From Leptolyngbyaceae cyanobacterium HOT.MB2.61 (GTDB lineage: Bacteria; Cyanobacteriota; Cyanobacteriia; Leptolyngbyales; Leptolyngbyaceae): a DNA stretch of 44,431 nt. The notes under the pieces are model-generated. The model did no database searches. It had not been told where the DNA came from and saw only the letters and a program-made list of their open reading frames with translations. Shown here in pieces: positions 1-9,187 of this stretch. Position 1 is the stretch's first letter. Every line of letters begins with the position of its first letter. The DNA lies in contig JAIMBL010000013.1 in assembly GCA_023511615.1 (NCBI GenBank), positions 1-44,431 of the forward strand. Direction: 5' to 3'. A program made the position numbers and the translations under genes.

Positions 1-310
1 GTATAAAAGTTATTTTGGGTAAGGGAAAAGTTATTCAAAAGTTATCTGAACAAGAAGAAAATACTAAGAATTGGTAAATATCAGGATGGAGTTTTTCAAT
101 CTTCAGAAAGTTTGTCTATCTAGCAGCTTTGAAATGCGGCTATTTCTGTTATGAAATTAAGTGAGCTTTCAGAACTTTCCAGACCAATTCTGTGAATGTT
201 GACCTCTAAATACCAACAATGCTTGAGCCTGAAAACTGCAAGAGCCTTCAGATTTCTTTGAACTCGTTTTTGCTGGATCTAACTTGACCTTTAGCTGGGA
301 TTACGTAAGC
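1..310. other. Gene-free left edge
   Basis: I see no convincing coding region in the first 310 bases. The stretch is A/T-rich and lies directly upstream of the sugar aminotransferase gene, so it probably holds that gene's promoter, but I cannot point to a clear -10/-35 pair or operator. A TTG at 284 extends the following frame upstream, but the ATG at 311 is the more natural start. Confidence 0.5.
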
Positions 311-1501
311 ATGCTGTCAAAAGACCTTGAAGTCACACATAACGGGACTACGGTTAAAAAGGTGCCGACCAACATTCCTTTTGCCAAACCCTACACTACG
401 GGTAAAGAGCTTAATTACATCCATCAAGCTATCGCTGGTGGACATACCGCCGGAGATGGTGGCTTTACCAAACAGTGTCAGGCCTGGTTGAAGGATTACC
501 TTGGCAGTCAGAAGGTGTTGCTTACCCATTCCTGCACGGCGGCACTGGAAATGGCAGCGATCCTGGCCGATATTCAGCCTGGCGATGAAGTGATTATGCC
601 GTCATTTACCTTTGTCTCCACAGCAAACTCAGTCGTTTTGCGAGGGGGAATTCCTGTTTTTGTTGATATTCGTCCCGATACTCTCAATCTGGATGAAACA
701 AAGGTAGAAGCTGCAATTACTTCCAGGACGAAGGCGATCGTACCTGTGCATTACGCGGGGGTAGGCTGTGAGATGGACTCGATTCGGGCGATCGCAGAAT
801 CCCACGGATTATTGGTGATTGAGGATGCTGCTCAGGCTTTCGCCGCCAGTTACAAAGGTCAGCCTCTAGGCAGCATGGGACAGATGGCAGCGTTCAGTTT
901 CCACGCCACAAAAAATGTTGTCTCTGGCGAAGGAGGCGCTCTGGTCATTAATGACCCCGCACTTATAGAACGTGCAGAAATTGTTTGGGAGAAGGGCACA
1001 AACCGGAGTCAGTTTTTCCGGGGCGAGGTGGATAAGTACACCTGGGTTGATATTGGCTCATCTTACTTGCCCAGTGATCTGATTGCGGCCTTCCTTCTGG
1101 CACAGTTGGAAAACTCCCAAACTATTACCCAACACCGGTTGGAAATCTGGGAGCATTACCACAAAGCCTTTGCCGAACGGGAGTCGAGTCTCAACGTCCG
1201 TCGCCCGTCCGTGCCTGCAGATTGCCAGCACAACGCCCACATCTACTACTTGATTGTGGATAGTATTGAGACCCGTACTGAAATTCTTTCTTACCTGAAG
1301 CAAAACGGAGTCCAGGCAACGTTTCACTACGTCCCACTCCATAGTGCTCCAGCAGGCCGTAAATACGGGCGAGTGTATGGCGATATGAGCGTGACTGAGG
1401 CGGTTTGCGATCGCATTGTTAGATTACCTGTCAGCGCTTCACTGACGAGAGAAGATGCAGATCGTGTCATTTCTCTGGTCTTCCAGGTCTTAGCCTCTTG
1501 A
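311..1501 (+). CDS. wecE: dTDP-4-amino-4,6-dideoxygalactose transaminase (WecE/RffA type)
   Basis: This PLP-dependent aminotransferase of the DegT/DnrJ/EryC1/StrS family would convert dTDP-4-keto-6-deoxyglucose to dTDP-4-amino-4,6-dideoxygalactose in the cytoplasm, a precursor for surface glycans. The match to enterobacterial WecE is close over nearly the whole length: CGDGGFT-like start region (AGDGGFTKQCQ), PGDEVIMPSFTFVSTAN, VPVHYAGVGCEMD, EDAAQ, and KGTNRSQFFRG followed by KYTWVDIGSSY. The PLP lysine lies in FHATKN, about residue 201. The protein is 396 aa from the ATG at 311, slightly longer than the usual ~376 aa; a TTG at 284 would add nine residues. It is followed 93 bases downstream by a glycosyltransferase gene. 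The other genes of the enterobacterial common antigen pathway are not in the window, so the final glycan is unknown. Confidence 0.9.
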   Translation: MLSKDLEVTHNGTTVKKVPTNIPFAKPYTTGKELNYIHQAIAGGHTAGDGGFTKQCQAWLKDYLGSQKVLLTHSCTAALEMAAILADIQPGDEVIMPSFTFVSTANSVVLRGGIPVFVDIRPDTLNLDETKVEAAITSRTKAIVPVHYAGVGCEMDSIRAIAESHGLLVIEDAAQAFAASYKGQPLGSMGQMAAFSFHATKNVVSGEGGALVINDPALIERAEIVWEKGTNRSQFFRGEVDKYTWVDIGSSYLPSDLIAAFLLAQLENSQTITQHRLEIWEHYHKAFAERESSLNVRRPSVPADCQHNAHIYYLIVDSIETRTEILSYLKQNGVQATFHYVPLHSAPAGRKYGRVYGDMSVTEAVCDRIVRLPVSASLTREDADRVISLVFQVLAS

Positions 1502-1594
1502 AATATTCGATTGACCCACCTCCAGGGTGCTGGTTATCTGTACCTTTGCTGCCAAACCACCTCAACTGAAATTATTACCAACGGAGTAGAGCGT

Positions 1595-2926
1595 ATGACT
1601 GGCGTGTTAATGGATAACCCGACCACTTCAGAAGGAAAACCAGAAAAACGTTCAATGCGGGTTCTCATTGTCACTGAGAATGTTTCGCTACGAATGAGCG
1701 GGGAAACCAGCGTTCCACTCTACTACTTCAATCGTTTACAGGCTCGCGGTGTTGACGTCTGGATGATTTGCCATGCCCGGACACGCGATGAACTCCGCGA
1801 AACACTTCCCTCTGAAATGGTTCAAAAAATCAGCTTTGTAGAAGACAGTTTGTTTCAGGTTCTGGTTTACAAATTTAGCCATCTGTTCCCCTATCGAATT
1901 GAAGATCTGATTTTTGGGCGGATTTTACACAGCATCACCCAATTTCAAGCCAGAAAAATCGTTAAACAACTGGTTAAGGATCAGAACATTGATCTGGTAT
2001 TTGAGCCTTCGCCCATTTCCCCAAGAGGGCTCAGTTTTATGTACGACATTGGCGTACCCACTGTCATCGGTCCCATGTGTGGAGGGATGGATCTCCCACC
2101 AGCCTTTAAGTACATGGAGTCTCCGTTTACTCAAATTTCAATCAATATTGGAAAATACTTGTCCCAATTTGCCAATATGCTGGTTCCCGGCAAATTGCGA
2201 GCAAATGCACTGCTTGTGTGCAACGAGCGTACTGAAAAACTTCTGCCCAAGGGGCATCGGGCAAAGGTCTACCATCTCAGGGAAAGTGGCGTGGATCTGA
2301 CTCGCTGGGAAACCAAGCAATATCATACGCCTCAGCCTGACCAGCCAGTTCGTTTTATCTTTTGTGGACGTTTGATCGACTGGAAAGGGGCTCAATTTCT
2401 GATTGAAGCCTTTAAGACAGTGGCAGAACAAACCAATTCCGTCCTGGACATCATTGGTGATGGCAAGTTGCGCGGTGCGCTGGAAGCCCGCGTCAATGAA
2501 TTAGGCATCCAGTCGCGGGTGAAGTTTCACGGTCGTCTTGCCCTGGAAGACTGTATGGAAATGATCCGCAGCAGTGATGTGTATGTCATGCCTTCGGTAC
2601 GAGAGTGTGGGGGACTCGCCTTGCTTGAAACAATGGCGATCGGTTTACCAATTGTTGCAACTAAATGGGGTGGTCCTGCCGAATACTTAAATTCTACCTG
2701 CGGCATTCTGGTGGAACCTGGCTCTAAGGAGCAACTGATTCAAGGTCTGGCAGCAGCCATGATCCGTCTGGCAGAGTCACCAGAATTACGCCGCCAGTTA
2801 GGTGAGGGAGCCAGGCAACGGGTCCGGACGAACTATTTTGATTGGGATTCAAAGGTCGATCGCACTATTGAAATCTTTAAAGAGACTCTCGCTGAACAGC
2901 AAGCTAAAGCGACGCAGCCTGCTTAA
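1595..2926 (+). CDS. GT4-family glycosyltransferase
   Basis: This is a predicted retaining glycosyltransferase of the GT-B fold, GT4 family (about 443 aa). The N-terminal half starts with a Rossmann-type strand (MRVLIVTENVSLRMSGE). The C-terminal half has the glycosyl transferases group 1 signature: VRFIFCGRLIDWKGAQ, then IIGDGKLR, then the E-x7-E motif in ECGGLALLETMAIGLP, followed by VATKWGGPAEYL. The acceptor and donor sugars cannot be told from sequence. I chose the ATG at 1595 because a GGAG lies at 1583-1586 and the 28 residues upstream (from a TTG at 1511) do not look conserved; the ATG at 1610 is also possible. It follows the sugar aminotransferase on the same strand, which suggests a shared role in making or decorating a surface polysaccharide. 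Confidence 0.85.
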   Translation: MTGVLMDNPTTSEGKPEKRSMRVLIVTENVSLRMSGETSVPLYYFNRLQARGVDVWMICHARTRDELRETLPSEMVQKISFVEDSLFQVLVYKFSHLFPYRIEDLIFGRILHSITQFQARKIVKQLVKDQNIDLVFEPSPISPRGLSFMYDIGVPTVIGPMCGGMDLPPAFKYMESPFTQISINIGKYLSQFANMLVPGKLRANALLVCNERTEKLLPKGHRAKVYHLRESGVDLTRWETKQYHTPQPDQPVRFIFCGRLIDWKGAQFLIEAFKTVAEQTNSVLDIIGDGKLRGALEARVNELGIQSRVKFHGRLALEDCMEMIRSSDVYVMPSVRECGGLALLETMAIGLPIVATKWGGPAEYLNSTCGILVEPGSKEQLIQGLAAAMIRLAESPELRRQLGEGARQRVRTNYFDWDSKVDRTIEIFKETLAEQQAKATQPA

Positions 2927-3277
2927 AGTCTGCGATTTAGAGTTCAAGATTGCGGATTGGAATAAAACCAAAAATTTAGTTTTCCGAAAAAGCGAACACC
3001 GTTCGTCTGCAAAGGGAAATTGAGGTTATTTAATTTCTCGTTCCTGAAGCTAGGGCTCCTCTGGAGTTTGGTGATAGGCAAGGCTTATCACCAAAACAAA
3101 ATCAACATTTCAGGGGTTTTGCTTGGGATGAAAGAGTAGCATAAGATACTCTCTCACTGGCAAACCAGAAAAACGAAGCGACGTGCTCCTGAAGAGGATT
3201 GTCTTCTGGGAGAAGGGTGCATCCTTTAAAGGTTCTAGCCTGCCCATAAAAGTTAAAAGTTTAACTATTTGCCTATC
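2927..3277. other. Intergenic region with mobile hairpin element
   Basis: This spacer holds no convincing gene; a 73-codon frame across it overlaps the end of the glycosyltransferase gene out of frame. Its main content is one copy of the two-hairpin repeat element (3053-3175). The segment 2935-2965 resembles the simple repeats built on 'ggatt/gatttt' words found elsewhere in the window. Confidence 0.6.
3053..3175 (+). repeat. Two-hairpin MITE-like element, family A, copy 1
   Basis: This ~123-bp element begins with GGGCTCCTCTGGAGTTTGG and ends near TCACTGGCAAACCAG. The ends are imperfect terminal inverted repeats. Inside are two stem-loops: GGTGATA with TTATCACC, and a degenerate copy of the GAAAGAGT/ACTCTTTC stem. 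The same architecture recurs at 38341, 35344 and 41091, and in deleted form at 7595. It lies about 100 bases upstream of the next start codon, so it may sit in that gene's leader. Confidence 0.75.
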
Positions 3278-4342
3278 ATGCCTCTAAATCAAATTTGGAA
3301 ACTGCTTTATCCCCATTGGAAAAAGCCCGCTGTTGAATTGATTCCCGGATATACCATCATGATTCTGGTTCCGGGTGACTTACCGTTTTTCCTCAAGATT
3401 GCGTTGGAAACCTGTGCAAAGCAGGATCCTGAAGGTCTGGTTGAGACCCTGGTTGTTCCGGATAATCGACTGCAAACTGGCTTTGTTGAACGAATGGAGG
3501 AGTGGGCTGAAAACTACTCGATTAGCCCTGTCCGGTTGGTGCCCCAAAATCCCTTAGAAAGACTGCTGACTCGTCACTATGCCCACTACCACAACAACTA
3601 CTGGCTGCAGGTGGTACGCGGGATTAATGCGGTGCGAACCACCCATGTTCTTTTCCATGACGTTGATCTTTTCATCGAAGAACCTGATTTTCTGCGCAGG
3701 CACTATGAAGCCTGTGTTGCAGAAAATTTAGCCGTTCGAGGGGTCAGCAAAGCCTGGGATCCCTGGTTTGCAGAACAGGGCATTCATCATGTGGTTGCAA
3801 CCTGGGAGTCCATTTTTGACATCAATTGGTTTCGTAGCTTTCGACCCTGGCAGCATCGTGGACAGGACGAAATGATTGCTGGCAAACGCCATTCCTGTGA
3901 TGCCACTTATTGGGCTCAGTACCAGACTCCACCTGAGAAAATTGGCTGTGAATCCAGGGAAGTAGGGTTCATTCATTTCAACTATGTTACTGGTAACTAC
4001 CGCCGTTTTCAGACGACTAAGGGGCCGTTTGAAGACATTTACTTCCGCCTGTTGCTGCTCAGATTGCTAATTGATGCGTATGACCCCTCGGGATGGAAGT
4101 ATGACATTCCATCGATGGAGGTATTTGTCCGAGGGACGAGTGACAGTTCCAATCGAGTGACCTATCTGGAAGATTCAACTCGTCAAGGATATTCTGATTT
4201 TCGATCGCTCCTGCAAGTTCTGCTGGACAGCCCTTTACTCAGGCCCCAACAAGCATCAATTATTCGGGAGAATATACGTCCGTTTGATCAAATCTTTGGA
4301 TTTAGTCAAAGCAGAAGCCTAACAGGAACTACCCAGGGCTAG
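3278..4342 (+). CDS. Conserved hypothetical protein, possible GT-A-type glycosyltransferase
   Basis: I do not recognise a named family. The 354-aa soluble protein has features of a GT-A nucleotide-sugar transferase. An early hydrophobic strand is followed by a segment on handling a list of values (TLVVPDNR). A D-x-D motif then follows a hydrophobic strand (HVLFHDVDLFI), the typical metal and nucleotide-sugar site. A downstream acidic region (GQDEMIAGKR) could supply the base. No signal peptide or membrane helix is evident. It is the third gene in a same-strand run with the sugar aminotransferase and the GT4 enzyme, which fits a glycan role. The ATG at 3278 was chosen over an in-frame TTG at 3269; neither has an obvious ribosome site. 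Its stop codon overlaps that of the converging ileS gene. The glycosyltransferase reading is inference. Confidence 0.6.
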   Translation: MPLNQIWKLLYPHWKKPAVELIPGYTIMILVPGDLPFFLKIALETCAKQDPEGLVETLVVPDNRLQTGFVERMEEWAENYSISPVRLVPQNPLERLLTRHYAHYHNNYWLQVVRGINAVRTTHVLFHDVDLFIEEPDFLRRHYEACVAENLAVRGVSKAWDPWFAEQGIHHVVATWESIFDINWFRSFRPWQHRGQDEMIAGKRHSCDATYWAQYQTPPEKIGCESREVGFIHFNYVTGNYRRFQTTKGPFEDIYFRLLLLRLLIDAYDPSGWKYDIPSMEVFVRGTSDSSNRVTYLEDSTRQGYSDFRSLLQVLLDSPLLRPQQASIIRENIRPFDQIFGFSQSRSLTGTTQG

Positions 4343-7236
4343 AAGTCGCCTGACAGGGCAGGGATACAGCGATCGCAAAGAAGCGGGTGTTCAGCGGACT
4401 TACCGACCGAAGTGGAATAGTTCCAGCAGCGATCGCACTTTTTGCCCTCTGCATCCACCACCCCAATCCCCAGAGATTCGGATTGAAACCGGTACTTCAA
4501 ATCCTTCATGGCATCCTCCGATGCCAGCAGTTCAACCTGAGAGGTCAAGAAGAGATAGCGCAACTCGTCTACTCCATTACCACTGAAACTGTTGGCTGGG
4601 TTGAGCGTTTGAAGTACCTGCCGTAGTTGGGTGTCTGCCACGTACAGCAGTACTTTGGCTTCCAGGGATGAGCCGATCGCCTTTTCTGCCCGTGCTTGCT
4701 CCAGGACTTTGTTAACCTCTGCCCGGATTTGACGCAGCGTTTGCCATTTCTCTGCCAGATCGGAAGCTTGCCATTGATCATCCAACGTCACCCACCCCGC
4801 CTGAAAAACGGACTGATGGGGAGTTGGGTAAGGTAGATACTGCCAGATGTCCTCCGCCATGTGGGAAAGGACAGGGGCGATCGCCCGTGCCAGGTTTTCT
4901 AAGGCCACGGCCAGCACTGTCTGACAACTGCGGCGACGGGGAGAATCTGCCGTACTGATGTAGAGCCGATCCTTTGCGATGTCCAGGTAGAAGTTGGATA
5001 GATCGACTACACAAAAATTCTGTACAGTCTGGAAGAAACGGAAAAACTGAAAGCTTTCAAAGGCTTCATTCACCTCATGGAAGACTTCCGTCATGCGGTG
5101 CAGCATGTAGCGATCCAGTTCAGGCAACTGTTCGTAGGGAACGGCATGATGAGCCGGATCAAAATCGTGTAAATTGCCAAGCAGAAAGCGGGCCGTATTC
5201 CGAATCTTGCGATAGACATCGGCCAGTTGCTTCAGGATGTTTTTACCAATGGGCACATCCGACGAGTAGTCCACTGAGGATACCCACAGGCGCAGAACAT
5301 CGGCTCCATAGGGAGGCTCTTCCTTCTGATTTTTGCCCCCGTTGATTACCACCATGGGGTCAACGGTGTTCCCCAGGGATTTGCTCATTTTGCGCCCCTG
5401 TTCATCCAGGGTAAAGCCATGGGTTAGAACGGCTTTGTAGGGAGCGCAGCCATTTACAGCGACGCTGGTTAGCAGGCTGGATTGAAACCAGCCCCGATGC
5501 TGGTCTGAGCCTTCCAGATACATTTCCACCGGATAGTGCAGTTCGGGACGCTGTTCTGCAACGGCGGCCCAGGAAGAACCGGAGTCGAACCAGACGTCCA
5601 TCGTGTCCGTTCCTTTGCGGTAGGAATGTCCATCATTCCGGTATTTTTCCGGCAGGAGTTCCTCTGTAGGCAGTTCCCACCAGGCATCAGAGCCCCGTTC
5701 CGCAATAATGGCCTGTACATAGTTAATGGTTTCTTCATTGAGCAGTGGTTCGTTGGTGGCTTCGTCATAGAAGACCGGGATTGGCACGCCCCAACTGCGC
5801 TGGCGGGAGATACACCAGTCGGAGCGTTCGGCCACCATGGCAGTGATCCGGTTTTCGCCCTGAGCCGGAATCCAGGTGACCCTGGCGATCGCCTTCAACG
5901 CATCCTCCCGGAACCCTTCCACTGAGGCAAACCACTGCTCTGTGGCGCGAAAGATGGTGGGTTTCTTCGTCCGCCAATCGTAGGGATACTTGTGGACGTA
6001 GGGTTCTTCCTTCAGCAAGGAACCTGCTTCCTTGAGGGCATCGACCACCGCACCGTTTCCCTCACCCAGGACATTTAACCCGGCAAATGGTCCGGCTTCT
6101 TCTGTAAAGTTGCCGTCATCATCCACAGGCGACAGGATGGGCAGACCGTACCGTTGCCCCACCAGGTAGTCATCCTGACCATGACCAGGAGCGGTGTGAA
6201 CCAGTCCTGTGCCCGATTCTGTGGTTACATAGTCGCCGCCAATGACAATTTCGCTCTGGCGATCGAACAGGGGGTGGCGGTAGGTGGTGTGTTCCAGCGT
6301 TTTACCCATGACCGTTGCCTGAACGGTCAACTGGGTGCCTAAAGTTTCTGAAAGGCTTTCAACCAGATCCTTTGCCACAATTAAGTAGCGCATCTGCCCC
6401 AGGCGGGTCTTTAGATTCAACCCCTCCCCTACTTCGACGATCGCATAGACGAGATCGGGATTAACGCTAACTGCCAGGTTGGCAGGAATCGTCCAGGGAG
6501 TGGTGGTCCAGATTGCTACACCCAGTTCGCCCAGGTAAGCATCGAGGGGAGCCTGGAGGGCGGGGGGAAGGCTGGTCACCTCGAAAGCGGCGTAGAGCGA
6601 TCGCGACGTATGCCCCTCTGGATACTCCAACTCGGCTTCTGCCAGGGCTGTTCTGGAACTGGGGCTCCAGTGGACAGGCTTCAGTCCCCGATAGATGTAG
6701 CCTTTGAGAACCATCTGCCCAAAAACCCCAATCTGGGCAGCCTCGTATTCAGGAGTGAGGGTTAGATAAGGATGGTCCCAGTCCCCCCAAACGCCATAGC
6801 GCTTAAAGCTCTGGCGCTGTTCATCCACCGTTTTCAGCGCAAATTCCTTTGCCTTCTGACGTAGTTTGATGGGGGTCAGTTCTTTTCGCTCCTCAGGCTT
6901 AAGGGTTTGCAGCACTTTCAGTTCAATCGGTAACCCATGACAGTCCCAACCAGGCACGTAGCGAACCTTGCGCCCTTTCAGTAACTGATACTTGTTGATG
7001 ATATCCTTCAGGATTTTGTTGAGCGCATGCCCAATATGGAGAGAACCGTTGGCATAGGGGGGGCCATCGTGTAACACAAATAGATCCCCTGGATTCGTTT
7101 GCGACAGGTGCTGATAAATCTGCTGCTCTTGCCAGAATGCCTGAAGTTCTGGCTCTCTTTTGACCGCATTGGCACGCATGTCAAAACTGGTCTTGGGCAG
7201 GTTGACGGTGTCCTTATAAAGTCCTGAATCTGTCAC
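4339..7236 (-). CDS. ileS: Isoleucyl-tRNA synthetase
   Basis: This class I aminoacyl-tRNA synthetase charges tRNA-Ile with isoleucine in the cytoplasm. The HIGH motif is in GSLHIGHALNK at about residues 67-70 and KMSKS is at about 616-620 (GRKMSKSLGN). The editing domain lies between them (TTPWTIPANLAV region). The C-terminal zinc-binding module has two CxxC pairs (CDRCWNY and CDRC) near the end. The open frame reaches 7344, but I place the start at the GTG at 7236: translation then begins VTDSGLYKDTVNLPKT, which is how cyanobacterial IleRS proteins start, giving 965 aa. The extra 36 upstream residues are low in conservation value. There is no strong ribosome site. The stop codon (CTA at 4339-4341 on the plus strand) shares bases with the stop of the converging gene. 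Confidence 0.96.
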   Translation of the reverse strand: MTDSGLYKDTVNLPKTSFDMRANAVKREPELQAFWQEQQIYQHLSQTNPGDLFVLHDGPPYANGSLHIGHALNKILKDIINKYQLLKGRKVRYVPGWDCHGLPIELKVLQTLKPEERKELTPIKLRQKAKEFALKTVDEQRQSFKRYGVWGDWDHPYLTLTPEYEAAQIGVFGQMVLKGYIYRGLKPVHWSPSSRTALAEAELEYPEGHTSRSLYAAFEVTSLPPALQAPLDAYLGELGVAIWTTTPWTIPANLAVSVNPDLVYAIVEVGEGLNLKTRLGQMRYLIVAKDLVESLSETLGTQLTVQATVMGKTLEHTTYRHPLFDRQSEIVIGGDYVTTESGTGLVHTAPGHGQDDYLVGQRYGLPILSPVDDDGNFTEEAGPFAGLNVLGEGNGAVVDALKEAGSLLKEEPYVHKYPYDWRTKKPTIFRATEQWFASVEGFREDALKAIARVTWIPAQGENRITAMVAERSDWCISRQRSWGVPIPVFYDEATNEPLLNEETINYVQAIIAERGSDAWWELPTEELLPEKYRNDGHSYRKGTDTMDVWFDSGSSWAAVAEQRPELHYPVEMYLEGSDQHRGWFQSSLLTSVAVNGCAPYKAVLTHGFTLDEQGRKMSKSLGNTVDPMVVINGGKNQKEEPPYGADVLRLWVSSVDYSSDVPIGKNILKQLADVYRKIRNTARFLLGNLHDFDPAHHAVPYEQLPELDRYMLHRMTEVFHEVNEAFESFQFFRFFQTVQNFCVVDLSNFYLDIAKDRLYISTADSPRRRSCQTVLAVALENLARAIAPVLSHMAEDIWQYLPYPTPHQSVFQAGWVTLDDQWQASDLAEKWQTLRQIRAEVNKVLEQARAEKAIGSSLEAKVLLYVADTQLRQVLQTLNPANSFSGNGVDELRYLFLTSQVELLASEDAMKDLKYRFQSESLGIGVVDAEGKKCDRCWNYSTSVGKSAEHPLLCDRCIPALSGDF

Positions 7237-7698
7237 AGCTTCGATGGGGGAGAGTAGGTTGGATGAAAGTCGTGAGCCGATGATGCAATACCAGATTGAG
7301 TTTGTAGTATATGTAGTATAGCTCTTCAAAATATAACTCTTCAAAATCGAATTGCCTATCGTTGCTACATACCACTGTCTACTCGCTGGCTACTAATGAC
7401 TAATAGCCCATTATCATTGACAAGCTATCAGTACTTCAAGTCTTGTGGAGTCGCCATACCCCATATCTTGAGGAATTGATAAATTTCATGTCAGCCGTTG
7501 TGAACTTTGCGTAGTGGTGAACACATATCCTCTAGGATTGTTCCAGAGATTTCAATTTCTTGGTGATCAAATCCCCTAAAAGATACTCCTAACGGTAATC
7601 CTGGGAATCTGGTGATAAGTGAAGCTTGCCGCCACTCTCTCACCAGCCAGCCAAGAGAACCCTTCTAAAAGCCCGTTAAAAACCTTCTAAACCCGGTT
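7237..7698. other. Intergenic region between ileS and a small ORF
   Basis: No gene is supported here. The region divides ileS (leftward) from the small rightward ORF, so it should hold promoters for both. The only recognisable content is an internally deleted copy of repeat family A at 7595-7660. The rest is unremarkable A/T-leaning sequence. Confidence 0.5.
7595..7660 (+). repeat. Family A element, internally deleted copy
   Basis: The left part (TCCTGGGAATCTGGTGATAA) matches the left terminus of family A with the same spacing between TCCTG and GGTGA. The right part (CTCTCACCAGCCAGCCAAGA) matches the right terminus. The ~60 bases between them in full copies are missing, so the element is about half size. 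Confidence 0.55.
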
Positions 7699-7905
7699 AT
7701 GACGCAAAAAGAGTTGACCCAGTGTCTAAACTTAGCTAGAGCGCTCAACTTAATCGTGTCTAGCCGCACTATCAATGGCATTCTCTACGTTTACGGTACC
7801 AGCGGATACCCGCAACGGTTAGATACATTCATTGCCGAGTACCCTCTGGAACGACTGCAAGCGATGGCACACAGGATGCAAGTACGGACTGAATCCGCCA
7901 ATTAA
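7699..7905 (+). CDS. Small conserved hypothetical protein
   Basis: This 68-aa protein starts at an ATG and has a plausible compact alpha/beta composition (helix, a strand pair around SSRTINGILYVYG, then a helix). It has no membrane segment, signal peptide or cysteine pair. I do not recognise the family. It is taken as real because it has a clean start, fills the gap before the converging pheS gene with only 13 bases between the two stops, and has ordinary amino-acid use. Function unknown. Confidence 0.6.
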   Translation: MTQKELTQCLNLARALNLIVSSRTINGILYVYGTSGYPQRLDTFIAEYPLERLQAMAHRMQVRTESAN

Positions 7906-7918
7906 ATCGCAAACTTAC

Positions 7919-8920
7919 TTAAAATTGCCGCAGGAACCGCAAATCGCTGGTATAGAGGCGGCGGATATCGTCAATTTGGTGGAGAACGGCTGCAAGGCGC
8001 TCGACCCCCATTCCTCCTGCAAAGCCTGTATAGACCTCTGGATCGTAACCTACAGCCTTCAGGACGTTGGGATCCACCATGCCACAACCCATAATCTCTA
8101 ACCAGCGCCCCTTCCACTGAAGGTCAACTTCGGCGGAAGGTTCGGTAAAGGGAAAGAAACTGGGGCGCATCCGAATGGGCACATCCCCAAACATTTGCTC
8201 CAGAAAAACTTTAATTGTTCCTTTAAGGTCGGTGAAGGTCAGTCCTTCATCGATCGCCAAGAACTCAATCTGATGAAATACTGCCGTATGACTGGCATCT
8301 ACGGTATCTCGGCGATAACAGCGGCCTGGCATGACGATTCTTACCGGCGGCTCGTTGGTTTCCATGTAGCGAATTTGCACTGAGGACGTGTGCGTCCGCA
8401 AGATATTGCCATCGGGTAAATAGAGCGTATCCTGCATATCTCGTGCGGGATGGTCCGGCAGGAAGTTTAGGGCTTCAAAGTTGTAATAGTCCGTTTCCAT
8501 CTCTGGACCTTCGGCAACGGTATAGCCCAAACCCACAAAAATATCGATCACCCGATCCGTCATAGCGCTAAGGGGGTGAAGGTTTCCCTGGGGACGATAA
8601 ACACCGGGCATGGTGACATCCAGAGTTTCTGCCTCAAGTTTTGCCTGAATTTGAGCTGCCTGGAGTGCTGCGCGACGACGCTCCAGTTCGTTCTGAATCG
8701 CCTCCTTAATTTCGTTTGCCAGAGCACCAATGCGGGGGCGATCGCTGGCATCCAGCTTTCCCATTCCTCCCAAAACCTTTGGAATTGGGCCTTTTTTGCC
8801 CAAATACTTCACCCGCAATTGCTCTAATTGTTCCAGGGTTTCAGTGGCGGCCAGAGCTTGCTGAGCATCCTGACGAATGGCTTCGAGTTGCGCTTCGAGT
8901 TCTTGAGACTGAACAGTCAT
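7919..8920 (-). CDS. pheS: Phenylalanyl-tRNA synthetase alpha subunit
   Basis: This class II catalytic alpha subunit works with PheT in an alpha2-beta2 complex to charge tRNA-Phe. The N-terminal coiled-coil arm (residues 1-90) includes the conserved [10 protein letters not shown]. The catalytic domain follows, with [39 protein letters not shown] and [12 protein letters not shown]. The class II motif 3 is near the end ([18 protein letters not shown]). At 333 aa it is the normal length and starts at ATG 8920. The beta subunit gene is not adjacent, as is common in cyanobacteria, where pheS and pheT are often unlinked. Confidence 0.96.
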   Translation of the reverse strand: MTVQSQELEAQLEAIRQDAQQALAATETLEQLEQLRVKYLGKKGPIPKVLGGMGKLDASDRPRIGALANEIKEAIQNELERRRAALQAAQIQAKLEAETLDVTMPGVYRPQGNLHPLSAMTDRVIDIFVGLGYTVAEGPEMETDYYNFEALNFLPDHPARDMQDTLYLPDGNILRTHTSSVQIRYMETNEPPVRIVMPGRCYRRDTVDASHTAVFHQIEFLAIDEGLTFTDLKGTIKVFLEQMFGDVPIRMRPSFFPFTEPSAEVDLQWKGRWLEIMGCGMVDPNVLKAVGYDPEVYTGFAGGMGVERLAAVLHQIDDIRRLYTSDLRFLRQF

Positions 8921-9187
8921 AGGAGGGTGGAAGGAAAATTGAATCGGGTAATGTTAAACCTGCGTCGGTGCAGGCAAAACACAATCATCCTACCAGTTTA
9001 AGAGGTTGGGACTGGTCTTGTAGATAATTTCAGCGACAGGTTAGGCAAAATCGTAGGAGGAAGGAGGGACCAGGAGTTGGAGGCTGGGGGATAGAGAGCC
9101 AGAGTTGCCAGTCGTTGGGTGTTTATTGTTTGTGAAGGCTGGATAGGTAGTGTGATGTTGGTCAACTAGCAGATAGAGAAGGAGTCG

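Noticed and set aside
2802-3023. 73-codon frame at the end of the GT4 gene
   Set aside because: It overlaps the GT4 coding region in another frame and continues into non-coding sequence.
4339-7344. IleRS start at 7344 (1001 aa)
   Set aside because: The first 36 residues do not match the family; GTG 7236 gives the expected VTDSGLYKDTVNLPKT start.
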